Part shown: positions 51,831 through 62,900 of the stretch, piece by piece
Layout of the letters: each line of letters opens with the position of its first letter
Numbering within the stretch: the stretch's first letter is position 1
Assembly: GCA_000818945.1 (NCBI GenBank)
Contig: KN805468.1
Coordinates: 1-64,000, forward strand
Direction of reading: 5' to 3'
DNA: 64,000 bases
Origin: Schizochytrium sp. CCTCC M209059
Lineage: Eukaryota > Sar > Bigyra > Thraustochytrida > Thraustochytriidae
Position numbers and translations under genes: made by a program
Notes under the pieces: generated by a model
Database searches by the model: none
Seen by the model: only the letters and a program-made list of their open reading frames with translations
Told to the model about the DNA's origin: nothing

Positions 51831-53830
51831 TCTCAATGGGGATGATATGATTTCGACTCGGTCCCATTCAATTCACATGTCCAATCCAAGATCCACCACA
51901 GACATGCCACGGCTGAAGCTCGGACAATTCCGTCGCTCGCCTCATGATTGCTTCGACGAGCCTTCGAAGGCATCTATTCTACCCTTCGCTCTGCACTGCA
52001 ATGAGCAGCAGCAGCCATCTGTCTCGCAAGCCAAGCCAAGCGAATTGAAGCCATGCCAACGTCGAGATAAGGACTTCCTGCCCGTTCGCGTGCGCCTCCT
52101 TACGCGCCTTTCCCGCACGGTCAGCATACTCGGCGCCCGGCCCCCCTCCTGTGGACCGACTGTGGTGTTCACTTCACACCCACCCAAAGCCCGGATCTCC
52201 GCGCCGTCGCCCCGGACCTCCGGGAATCTATCTCATCTCCCGGACCTCCGGGCCGCACGTTCTCCTCACCCGGATCTCCGGACACGCTTTGTCCCGGGAC
52301 GAGTCTGCGCGCACACATACACATGCACTTGGGCCTTTCACAGAAAGTTAGGGTCCGCCGCAGCATACCCAACCAAAGCCCAGACCCGAATTTTGGCTCG
52401 CAGCAGCAGCAACAGGACGCTGCGCCTTGCTTGCTGTGCTGGCTGTGCATCCACGTTGCACTGACAGCTCCGAGCGAGGTGTCAGCAAGGCACAACTTGA
52501 GCAAGGCACAACTTGATTATTGTCCCTGTGGCTTCGCGCTGGGTGCTCTACACTGCACTGCACCCAGCGCCGCGCTGCCGTGGCCGCACAAGCCAGACGA
52601 AGCGAGCCTCGTGACTTTACGACGCGGTCTCCGTCCCTGCGGGTTGCAAGTTGCACTCTTTCCAAGCTCCTTGGCAAGCAAAGTTATAGCAAGCAAGCAA
52701 GCAAGCAAGCAAGCTCCACGCGCGGCTTGATTGCAGCGGCCGGCCTGCTGGCTCCCGGTTTTCTTTGCCTGCTCTGCTCTTCTTCGCTGCTCTCGTTCAC
52801 ACCGTGCCAGTGCCACAGTCACTGTCGAGGCGCCCTGTTGGCCACTAAAACCTAACCATTTCAAGTCGGTTATTGACAGCGAGAGCAGGAGAAGATCTGG
52901 CCCGAGGTCACCTTCAAGTTGTGTGCAGTGGTGGGGCGGGCGGAAGACAGGGGCGTGCGTTTGCGCCACTTGCTGCCGGCATTCTTCACTTCCGCTGCGC
53001 CCATTCCCCATTCACCCGCCGCGGCTCGAAACCCCCGGTCACTCACCGGAGGTTTCCTTCTTTCTTTCCTTTCTTTCTTTCTTTCTTTTCTTTCTGTCTG
53101 TTTCTGTATCGCTGCCACTGCCGCGGCCTCCGAAAGCTCCACTTGTGCACGGGGATAACCCACTTGCGACGGCCTATAACCCACTTGCGCCCGCCGCTCC
53201 TGACCGACCGCTTGTGCACGTGCTCCACGTGTGCGTGCCGCCGCAGCGTCCACTGGACGCATCGCGCCTGTCCGAGGAGATCGCCGCTGGCGCGGTGAGG
53301 ACCCTCTTTCTCGTGCTCTTGGCTCATAAAGTCAAAAAGCCGCCTCTACTCTTTCCGCCCGCCTCGCCGCGACGTCGCGCCTCGCTCCCTGGCCGCTCGC
53401 TCGCTCGCTCGCTTACTGTCTCCGCGCCCGCGCCGTCCGCGCTCGCCGGCCTCCCTCCCCCTTCCCTCGGTCCAGGCCGCCGGGAAGCCGCAGGCTGCAG
53501 CGCGAGGCTGGCAGCCTGAACCGGACGAGAGCACGCGCGGCGCCTCCCGCTTGCTGCTAACAAACAGCCAAAGCCTGAAAGCGAAGTCTGGGCCAAAGCC
53601 GAAACGCGAGGCCGGCCTCGTACGGTCGCGCGCGTTCTTGCAGGCAGGCAAGCAGACCGGCAGGCAGGCAGGCAGGCAGGCTCGCGCGACGTGCGTACGG
53701 ACCTTTCCTCGGCGAGCGTGGAGCGCAGCTGCTTGCTTGCTTTGCTTGCTTGCTTGCTTGCTTGCTTGAGTGATTGCTTGACTGACTGGGTCGGATCGCT
53801 CTCGCGACGCCGACGCGGAAGTATAGCAAG
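51831..53830. other. Gene desert, part 6, upstream of the first EGF-7TM gene
   Basis: Holds the CCGGAYCTCCGG repeats, AGCA/AAGC units at 52690-52712, CTTT runs at 53060-53100, GGCA at 53641-53680 and CTTG/TTGC at 53729-53768. The final part includes the promoter of the gene at 53831. Confidence 0.45.
52190..52282. repeat. Four spaced copies of CCGGA(C/T)CTCCGG
   Basis: Copies start at about 52191, 52212, 52240 and 52270, the first ending CTCCGC. They are separated by unrelated spacers of 9-16 bases. The ends CCGGA/TCCGG are inverted, so each copy is a small near-palindrome. Confidence 0.8.
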
Positions 53831-55132
53831 ATGACGAGCTGTGTCACTGACGAGGACTGCCCAGGGACCTTGACGTGCTACACGAGCGAGCAGTCGTGGT
53901 TCGAGGACGTTGTCGACACGACCGGCAACTCGACATGTGCTTGCTCAACCTGGTACGCATGGTCGGGGAATGATTGCACGGAGCTGACCAACTACACGTA
54001 CGTGCTCATTGCTCTCCAGCTCTTCGTGAGCGTGACTGCCTTCGTGTGGGCTTGCATTGGCTTGCACGTGCTCTGGCGCATCCGAACCGTCTACAAGGAT
54101 GAAAAGTTCTTTAACCCGTCCAACCTCACAGCCATCTTCTCCACCTGCTCCCTCCTAGTTCTCGCCACATGGCGCGCCATCCTCACGGTCACTTTCTTCA
54201 GCCCGGACAAGCTCACCGCTTCCCAGACCTCTGAAACGGACAAGTACTCCATCTACACACCGGGAGATCGAGTCTTTGGCACTCTTACTGCGCTCTTTGC
54301 CACTCTCTCCGCTCTCAATGTTTCGCTCATGTGGCTTCAGGTCGCTAATTCGTCCAAGCGCTTCCGCCGCCAGCACTTCAAATTTGGCTTTTATCGCAAG
54401 GTTATCATTGCCTTCGAGATCATCTACTCCATTCTCATTATCACGCTCATGATCGCCAACCTCCCCTCCTTCGCGACCCTTGTTTCCTTCCCCTTTATCA
54501 TCTTCGTCGTCATCACCTTTTCTCTTGGCCAGATCAAGATGAACAGTCTGCTCCACAGCATGACGACCGGCAGCAAGACCGGCCCGGCTTCGAACAGTGA
54601 CGACGCAGCCGAGGGCAGTGACTCCGGAACCGGTACCGACAGCAAGGCAGAGAGTACGCGTCGTTATCGCAACATGATGCGCCTTATTCGTAACACCAGC
54701 CGTTTCGTCATTTTCTGGGGTGTAATTATCATCGCGACGGGTCTGGCCTACGCGATCATGGCCATGAACTGGCGAGAATATGCGCCGATTGACGGGATTC
54801 CCATGGTCACGCTTGCCAACGAGCTCTTCGCCATTGGCATTCTCGGCATCTCGGTGAGTATCCAGTGGTACGTCTGGCGCATCATTCGCGCCAGGGCCCG
54901 ACGTGGTGCCAAGGAAAATGCTGCTGCCACGTCGCGAGGCGCCGATCCTCAGTCTTTCACCAACACTGCCACCATGAACGCTGCAGCCGTCACCACGTAC
55001 CAACCAAGGTCAGAAGCAAGTTTCAACCATAACAAGTTCAAGGAAGGAGCGGCTTCCTTCCACGCCGACTTTGACGAAGAAGCCGACGATGTGTACGATC
55101 ACACATATGACCCCAACGACGACTACGTGTAA
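53831..55132 (+). CDS. EGF-like / seven-helix receptor-like protein, copy 1
   Basis: A 433-residue intronless protein. The first 50 residues hold six cysteines (4, 10, 16, 36, 38, 49) spaced like an EGF-type module ending CTEL, probably extracellular. Seven hydrophobic helices follow (about 57-82, 99-123, 147-172, 190-210, 213-234, 292-314, 326-352), with the longest loop (about 235-291, Ser/Gly/Asp-rich) between helices 5 and 6 and a Ser/Thr-rich, acidic C-terminal tail ending DDYV. There is no cleavable signal peptide, so helix 1 would act as signal anchor. The N-out, seven-helix layout is GPCR-like, but no family hallmark (DRY, NPxxY) is seen. A paralogue lies 2.9 kb downstream. Confidence 0.8.
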   Translation: MTSCVTDEDCPGTLTCYTSEQSWFEDVVDTTGNSTCACSTWYAWSGNDCTELTNYTYVLIALQLFVSVTAFVWACIGLHVLWRIRTVYKDEKFFNPSNLTAIFSTCSLLVLATWRAILTVTFFSPDKLTASQTSETDKYSIYTPGDRVFGTLTALFATLSALNVSLMWLQVANSSKRFRRQHFKFGFYRKVIIAFEIIYSILIITLMIANLPSFATLVSFPFIIFVVITFSLGQIKMNSLLHSMTTGSKTGPASNSDDAAEGSDSGTGTDSKAESTRRYRNMMRLIRNTSRFVIFWGVIIIATGLAYAIMAMNWREYAPIDGIPMVTLANELFAIGILGISVSIQWYVWRIIRARARRGAKENAAATSRGADPQSFTNTATMNAAAVTTYQPRSEASFNHNKFKEGAASFHADFDEEADDVYDHTYDPNDDYV

Positions 55133-56949
55133 AATCTTACGAGGTCGTTCCGTTGTTTTTCCATGTGGCGACATTTTTGACTGCCGGTTCTGTGTTCTTT
55201 TTTTCTATCCCTTTAATTCTATCTGGTCAGTGTTGTGAATGTTTCCCTTTTTCCGTTGCTCATTTCTTATTGGGTGGTCGACACGCAGCCTGATCCTCGC
55301 TTCGACTCGTATCAGCTGCATACGCGCGCACGCCCCTCTAGCGACTACATGATTGCATGGACTTCTAACAATATTCGCTGCCTCCCCGAGAAATTACAAC
55401 AAAAAGCAGAACGTCGCTTTGCTCAAAAGAAACCAAACGTCGTCTCCCGCTGCTCTTTCTCTCCTCCCTTCCTGTTTCGGTTCTCAGTAAGACCACTAGA
55501 ACAGACTCAGCTCCTCCACGCCAGTCTGATCATCAAGCTGACGACAACATGTCCTGACATGCGCAGGCACATTAGTCTGGAAAAAGCTCACATTCATGTG
55601 TGCAGGTATTCGTGTCCTTTAACTTGCACGTAACCCTCAAATTCACACATATTCGTCGCGCGCCTGTTGCTTGCTGGCCAATGTATTGCTTTAGACTCGT
55701 AAGCCATTGTGATATTCACTCTCCTGCCAGCCCAACCCACTCCGGTCCCGTGCGGCTCGGTTCGGGTTGAGTCCGCTGTCGAGATTTTCATCGTGTCTTG
55801 TGCACATTTGTAGACGTCGTCAAACGCAGAGCAGTAGAAGCGGCACGCCTCAAGCTGGCACGTGTACCTTCGTTCGGCGCCCACCTCGGCCCACATACCA
55901 CCTCCCATCTGCCACTTTGCCAAACTCGCGTCTGTTCGCTGCGTTGTACGCGTCGCTTGCTTCGCAAGCTCGTGCTCGCGGTCGAGGCTCGTTTCTCGCC
56001 AGCCGTGCGCACGCTTGAGGGTCGTTCATCGAACGGTGCACGCTCCAGGGCCGCCTCGGCCTCCGCCTCCGCTCCGCGAGGTCCATTCCTCGCACTCGCA
56101 TCTCGGGCTTTCCCTCGTTGTGCACGCTCGGCTTGCTTGCCTTGCCTTGCGTCGCCTTGCCTTGCCTTGCTTCAACCTGCCTTTTCTTGCCTTTTTAGGC
56201 CATTGCGCATGTGTGGATAGTGTGTGTGCACGCGCGGCGGCGCGTGCTGCGGCCTGCTCTGGCCTGCCACCACCTGTGCGGCGGGCCCATGCCAAAACGG
56301 CGATAGCGATAGCGATAACGCTAGCGACAGCGGCAGCGATAGCGGCGACGCGAGGTCCCGCGACTGCGACGACCCGATCTGGGCGCGCGCCCAAGAACAG
56401 CAGCCACGTGGTCTGGGCGAAGGAAGGGAGGAAGGAAGGAAGGAAGGTATAACTTTTAATTCACCAAGCGCGGCATCGGCAAATGCGGGTGTGAGGAATG
56501 CGCGCGCAAGTGCATGGGTGAATGCGTGAGTGCAACTTTGTTTGGATGCACACCGCCAGCTAGATGGTCGGCCGCGGTCCTGAAAAATGCACGCGGAGAT
56601 CCTCTGCTACAGGTGATAATGCTCTCTGGCTTGCTTGTTTGCTTTTTCCACTTGCGTGTTGCCGGAGCTGGCGCCTCGCTTCTTTCTTCTCAGCCGCAAC
56701 GCTGCTGCTGCGCGTGCTCGCGCGTGCAGCTGTTGGCTGAGGAAAGCTTCGCTGCGATTGCCACCACCACTGCTGCAGCGGAATGGGGTAAGCGGGGGGG
56801 GCTCTCTGCCCGGCGACGAGTCCTGCTTGCAACGTGGGGTCCGCGTTCTGGTTGGTCGACTGACCGATCGATTGATCAAATAGATCAACAGATCGATCAA
56901 TCGATCGAACCTACTTGGGCGCATCATTCGATCGATTACCTTTCCGCTG

Positions 56950-56980
56950 GGAAGGAAGGAAGGAAGGAAGGAAGGAAGGA
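56950..56980. repeat. (GGAA)n microsatellite
   Basis: About seven GGAA units. Confidence 0.95.
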
Positions 56981-57410
56981 CTCCGGAGCGTCTGCAGCGC
57001 TTGGGTCCGGACCTCGGCAACGCTACTCATCAAGAAAGAAAGAGGATTATTGGCGGATTCGGTCTTGGAGTGGTAGTTTTTGCGGAATTAAGAGCTCCTT
57101 CCGGCAGCTTGCAGCACGCGCCGTCCATTTTTTTTCACATCGCCGGAGGTTCAAGCGGTCGATCGCACAGTCCAAGCCAGCAAACGTCCTTCCCTCCCCG
57201 CCCGTCCGCCCGCCGTCACCCGCTGCCACGCCTCGCGCGCTCGTGTTCCGAGCCGTGCCGCTCGCTGTCGCAGTCGCGGTGGCAGTCGTGCACGCGCGGC
57301 GCCGTTCTCGCAGAAAGACAGCGCGTCATTCGAGCTCCCCATCAGCGCACATCACTCGATCAGAGACCGTCAGAAGACCTACAGACACACAACTTACTCC
57401 CCAGGCCGCC

Positions 57411-57447
57411 GACGGACCGACCGACCGACCGACCGACCGACCGACCA
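57411..57447. repeat. (CCGA)n microsatellite
   Basis: About eight CCGA units, nearly perfect, followed by CCAAGC. Confidence 0.95.
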
Positions 57448-58047
57448 AGCCTGCTCGCTCGCCAGCCCGGCCTCGCTCGCCTCCTGCGTCTCGTCTCCAA
57501 CCAACCGGCAGGCGGAGGCGGCATCGCTTGGGCTTGCAGAAACAGCGCTGTGCAGAACAAACAAACAAACCTGTGCAAGCACCAGCCGCAGGCTGCACGC
57601 GCGCGTGGTCAAGGCTAGTCGGGGTAAGAGTGGGCGCCAGGAGGAAGAAGAAACCTGCTTTGTGCCAATAACGCAAGCAAGCGTGCTGCTTTCTGGGGCG
57701 CGTGCGTGTGCAAGCTCGCCAGATTGCTTGCACACGCTCTGCTCTTGCGTGCAGGACGTAACACTCCGAAACCAGTACTTGCAGCTGGGGCCCGAGGGGC
57801 GCACGCAAGGAAAGCAGCCAGGACGCCAGGTTTTCTTTCTTCCTGTCTTTCCTTTCCTACTTCGTTCGCTCGTAATCGTGTGTAGGAGACCGTCGCAGAA
57901 GCAAAGCCGAATCACCTGCGAGTGCTGTGCAGAGTGCATTGCAGTGTGCCAACCGCACCGCTGGCAGCGGCAGCGGACCACGACTACCTCGTGGCACACG
58001 AGACGAGTTTGGAGCCTGAGTGCTTGGCGCAGAGCAGTGAGTGAACC

Positions 58048-59352
58048 ATGGCCTGCGAGACGGACTTTGACTGCCCCACCACCCTCATCTGCTACTCGGC
58101 AGAAAACGCTGCGTCGTGGTACTACGAACACTATGGCGCGAATGCTCCGAACTCAACATGCGACTGCGCAACGTGGTACGGATGGACAGGCGATGACTGC
58201 ACCGAGCTGTCCTGGGTCACCTACATCCACGTCATATTGCAAATGATCACCGCGCTCATTGCGCTTGTATGGGCGCTGGCAGGCATCCACGTGCTCTGGC
58301 GCCTCTTTCGTGTCGACCATGACTCCAACTTTTTCTCAGCCGGCAACATCACCGCAATGTACAGCACACTCGCGCTCCTTTTTATGCTTGCCTGGCGACT
58401 CATCAATATTGTCATGTTCCTGAGACCTGACTTGTACGACCTGCACCTCGTCCACGAGACGGACAAGCTCACCCAGCTTACCGTTCCAGACCGGACCATC
58501 ACCGCGGCAACTGCGACCTTTACCACCCTCTGTGCGCTCAACGTATCCCTCATGTGGCTGCAGGTTGCCAATCAATCAAGGCGCCTGCGCAAAGAGGTCG
58601 CCTATTTCACCGTGTACCGCAAGATCATCATTGCCTTCGAGATCCTCTTCACCCTCGCCATCGTCATCGTCATGGCCCTCAACATGCCTTTCTACGCTAC
58701 ACTTGTCGCCTATCCCTTCATCATCTTCCTCTTCGTCACGTACGCGATTGGCCAGCACAAAATGACCGCCCTACTCAACGGTGCGAGCCTTTCCAAGTCC
58801 AGCTCAGCAAATGACGCCTCCCCCGAGAACATGGGTAGCAGCAGCAAAACGCTGCCCCATACTGACTCCTCCAGACATGTCACCACCACATCTGCCAACA
58901 CCGACCGATACAAGCAAATGTTGCGTCTCATTCGCAACACCAGTCGAGGTGTCGTGTTCTGCGGCTTCATTGTTCTTGTTTTTGGTGCCCTCTACGCTAT
59001 TCTTGCCTTCAACTGGAAAAATTACGCTCCCGTCGGCACGATCAGCATTGTTACCATCTCCAACGACATCTTCGTCTTTGGCATCGTCGGCACGTGCGTC
59101 ACTGTCCAGTGGTACATTTGGCGTGTCCTTGGTGCCCGCGTGCGTCGCTTGACTGGAGGAGAAGTATCCTCTTCGGAGCAACTTCACACGGCGCAGAACG
59201 ACAACTCTTTTACTAACACTGGCAGCTTCAATGTCAACATGAGGCAAATCGGAAGCTTTAGCGATCCGAAGCGATTTCAAGAAAAGGCTGCTTCATTCCA
59301 TACCGACTACAAGGATGAATCCCAGGACTCTGAGGACGACGGCTACGTTTAA
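58048..59352 (+). CDS. EGF-like / seven-helix receptor-like protein, copy 2
   Basis: A 434-residue intronless paralogue of the preceding gene, starting at ACCATGG. The six N-terminal cysteines are kept (3, 9, 15, 38, 40, 51), as are DDCTEL, FxxYRKIIIAFEI before helix 4, YKQMLRLIRNTSR before helix 6, the NSFTNT motif in the tail, a Phe/Ala/Ser-rich KAASFHTDY segment and a C-terminal DDGYV. Seven helices and a long loop between helices 5 and 6 match copy 1. The conserved cytosolic motifs suggest shared regulation, perhaps by phosphorylation. The ligand and the signalling partner are unknown. Confidence 0.8.
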   Translation: MACETDFDCPTTLICYSAENAASWYYEHYGANAPNSTCDCATWYGWTGDDCTELSWVTYIHVILQMITALIALVWALAGIHVLWRLFRVDHDSNFFSAGNITAMYSTLALLFMLAWRLINIVMFLRPDLYDLHLVHETDKLTQLTVPDRTITAATATFTTLCALNVSLMWLQVANQSRRLRKEVAYFTVYRKIIIAFEILFTLAIVIVMALNMPFYATLVAYPFIIFLFVTYAIGQHKMTALLNGASLSKSSSANDASPENMGSSSKTLPHTDSSRHVTTTSANTDRYKQMLRLIRNTSRGVVFCGFIVLVFGALYAILAFNWKNYAPVGTISIVTISNDIFVFGIVGTCVTVQWYIWRVLGARVRRLTGGEVSSSEQLHTAQNDNSFTNTGSFNVNMRQIGSFSDPKRFQEKAASFHTDYKDESQDSEDDGYV

Positions 59353-59983
59353 TCTTAACATCCAGAAAGCGTTCTCACTGCAAGCGACGTTGGGTCGGCC
59401 TGCAATTAAAACACCCCTGCAAAAGTTTGGGGGCCCCCACCTATGCCGCTGCTGTTTTCGATTTGCGCAACCGAGACCAAAGTCGACAGCGGTCGTTTGT
59501 TCTTTCTACATTTTGCAATCAATAAATATCTACTGTGTGTCAATCCGTTCTGTTCCTCTACCCCCGCCAACATTCTACTCTAAACCTACTCTCTCTTGCG
59601 AACTACTGCCACAGTTGAACTCATTAATTTCCTTTTTCCATAACTACGCCAAACGTTGTCATTTCTTTGACTGCAAGCTGAAAGAAGGACTTAACTTGTT
59701 GTGACAGAGAGTCATCCCGCCCTGGCCACAGTGGAAACATTGATTTAGCTTACTATCACACTTTAATTTAAAAAATGCTCAACGGATAGATTTGGTGTGG
59801 CTTCTGCCAGCACAACGTCAACAATCGTCAAGACAAAACAGCAAATTCTCTCGTCGTCGTCGGCGAGCTCTAGACGCTCGCACCCAAGCTCGATCGATCG
59901 ATCGATCGATCATTGTACACGTGCGCCACGGGGGGGGGGGGACACACCGCGTATCATCAGTCCAGCTCCGTAGCGCGGAAACA
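59353..59983. other. Intergenic with (GATC)n and poly-G
   Basis: AATAAA at about 59520 probably marks the 3' end of the receptor-like gene. GATC units lie at 59889-59910 and a run of about 12 G at 59930-59941, close upstream of the calpain start codon. Confidence 0.55.
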
Positions 59984-62900
59984 ATGACAAGTCACTGGAC
60001 CATTGTGCGTGTCGGTGCGCTCAAAATCGACCGCTACACGGACCTCAGCGCCGCCTGGGACCGCGCAGAGCAAGAGGTGACCACTGCCGTGCAAAAGGTC
60101 ATCGATCGATGCGAGCGAAAGGGAGGCGAGCGTTTTGTTGACAACTTTTTTGGACCCAAGAAACAGGACCCTGACGGCGCCTCTTCGTTCTATGGCGATG
60201 GCAAGGCGCCCAATGGAAACTATGCCGACCCAGCGCAATGCGAGTGGGTGAGACCGCGCTGGGCACGAGACTGCAAAGCCGTAGACCTCGGGGCCAAGGT
60301 CGATGAAGAAAGCGACATTGAAATGAGCGATCAAGATTCCGTCACGTCCGACGCAACCCAAGAAGAAGATGCCGACGAAGACGGCTTTAACCCCACATCA
60401 TCGAGCGGATCGTCGCGCTCCTTTTGTGACGAGGGAGCTCTCTTTTTGGATGGCGTCAGTGCCAATGACGTCATTCAGGGACGTCTGGGGGACTGCTGGC
60501 TTCTCAGTGGCATGAGCGTCTTGGCCTCGCGTCCAGATCTCCTTGCCAAGGTATTTTGGAAATCCACTTCAGTAGGCTTTGAGCGCAAAATGCGTAAGTA
60601 CGGCTTTCGTGTTTGTCGTTTCTTCAAAGACCACGAGTGGTTTTTTGTCATCATCGATGATCGCCTTCCCATCTTTGCAAAATCAGGCAAACCTGTCTTT
60701 GCACATTGCAAGGATCGCAACGAGCTATGGGTTTCACTTCTGGAAAAAGCCTACGCCAAACTCCACGGGAGCTATGATGCTCTGATTGGTGGCTATGTTG
60801 ATGGCGCGCTACGTGATCTCACCGGTCTCGCATGTGAGGAGCTTGTTCTCCGCGAGGGTCACACGGGATTTCAGCCCAAATATGCTGCTTGGATCCGAGA
60901 TGGGACGCTCTGGAACCGCTGCAACGAATATGCCAACGAATGGGGATGCATGATGGGCTGCTCAATTCAGCCAGATCCACGCGACCTCAAGGCCGGAAAG
61001 GTCGAGCAAAAGGTCGGCGACACAGGGCTCATGTCGCGACACGCATACGCTCTCATTGACGTAGGACTCGTGCACACAAAGGACGATGGTGACGTCAAGC
61101 TAGTGCGACTTCGCAACCCTTGGGGCTTTGGAGAATGGACTGGACCCTGGTCCGATGACTCCCCCGAATTCAAGCGAAACCTCAAAGCGCTCCAAAACGT
61201 GTTTGACCGACCCATTTGCGAGCGCAAGGGCGTGCCCTCCACAATTCTTCCCGTAAATGGAAATGCCCGCGACGGCACCTTTTTCATGACCTGGGAGGAC
61301 TGGACGCGCTATTTCACCGTCTTCTTTGCCGCCATTGACTTTCCCGACAAGTGGGCTGGACAACGTGTCACGGGCGCCTGGACCACCAAGCATAGCAATG
61401 CCGGCGGCAATCACACCTGCAAAACGTGGATGTCCAACCCAAAGCACCGCTTCAGGGTGCTTGAGCCGGATTCGCGCATTTATATTCAGCTCAACCAGGA
61501 AGATCCGCGCCGCAAGGCCGGTCGTGCCCAAGCGCAGATGCAGCAGCCCCTCAGCTTCCATATCCTATCGCTGGGGGACATGCAGGCTGGAGAGGTAGTC
61601 AAGCCTCCTGCAAAGATCCCAGGTACCGACGATCGCGAACAAGCCCCATACAAACGTCACTTAAGTATCGACATCGACATTCCGCGTCTTGCAAAGGGCG
61701 ACTACGTCATCGTCCCAAGCACCTTTGCACCAGGCGCAGAGTGCAAGTATACCCTTCAAGTGTACGGCAGCCGCCCGATTGCTCTCGAAAATGGCGAGCT
61801 CATCGCCGAGGAGGAAGAGTATGGCGTCGTTGAACATGTCCAGGTAGAGTTTCGCCGGAACTCTCTTCCTTCCAAACCTGCGTCGCGTCGCGACCTTGGC
61901 GCTCTGTACGCTTTTGAAGAGCGCCGAGCGGAACTCGTGGAGCGCGCCAAACGTCAGCGCGTTTCCATGGCAGCACTTGCCTCGTCCATGACAAATGCGG
62001 GCAATGGAAGAATTGATTGGACTACCTGGGAGCAAACCATGCGGTCTCTCGGCCTCGAAGCCATCCGGGCCGAATTCGATGCTTTCAGCGGCAGCGACAG
62101 CATTATTGATGCGCAAGAACTCCGTCGACTCGTCGACGCCGAAAACGTCGAAAGACAAATCAATGGCATGCAAGGGGACGAGGCCTTTGCAGAGCCTGTT
62201 CAGGGCGATGAGGCTGCTCCTCGCTTTTCGAGCGGATCAAGCTCAGCGAAGATGGACGAATCAATCACCCAAACAATCGCACAAAAGGAGCTTTTATGTG
62301 GTCTCGTAAACGCAGCCAAATCTCTTCAACGCGAGAATGATGGTCTGCGCGCCGAGTTGCAAACGGTTCGCGAGGAGCAAGCCCGAATGATGAACGTGCT
62401 TCTTCTTTACGGGAAAATGCTCAAGTGTTACGATGGCGAAGTTCTCAAACCGGAAGCACTCCTCAAGCCAGTCAGCACGCACCCGAGTTCTTGGCCAAAT
62501 CTGGACGCACTGCTTCGTGCTGCCACGAGCCCCTCGTCTGTTATCCGCCGTACGACAGTGGGTAGTCTTCAGTTCAGTGAAGACGAGTTTGCTGGCGCCG
62601 GTGATGAGTTTCTCGCGGTCAAACCTTGGAAAGGCGCTATCTTCCCGCCCTCTCACCCGCCCAAAAGCGCGTCGAGCCTTCAGCACACTGTCGATCTCGA
62701 TTGGGTCTATGGATTCAACGCCAAGATTCGCAATGCAGTCTTTGTCAATGCCGAAAATAGCCTCGTGTACATCGCAGCGGCACTTGGCGTCATTTACAAT
62801 CCAAGGACGCACACGCAAAAGTACTTTCGCGCTCACACGGATGATATCTCTTGCATGGACGTTGACGTCACAGGTCGTCGTGTTGTCACGGGCCAGCTCG

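Larger units (their letters stand above)
55133..58047. other. Repeat-rich spacer between the two receptor-like genes
   Basis: Contains CCTTG-like repeats near 56130-56170, GCGATA/GCGACA-like repeats near 56300-56350, GGAA at 56434-56448 and 56950-56980, GATC-rich DNA near 56860-56935 and GACC/CCGA at 57411-57447. No gene is recognised; frames are Arg/Pro/Ser-rich. It resembles the large desert upstream. Confidence 0.5.

Noticed and set aside
42233..53830. Retrotransposon or DNA transposon filling the desert
   Set aside because: No reverse transcriptase, integrase or transposase frame and no long terminal or inverted repeats were seen; the length is made of simple repeats and unique sequence.
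56514..57671. Plus-strand frame of 385 codons between the receptor-like genes
   Set aside because: Translates GGAA, GATC and CCGA microsatellites into Arg/Ser/Thr runs; no start context or family.
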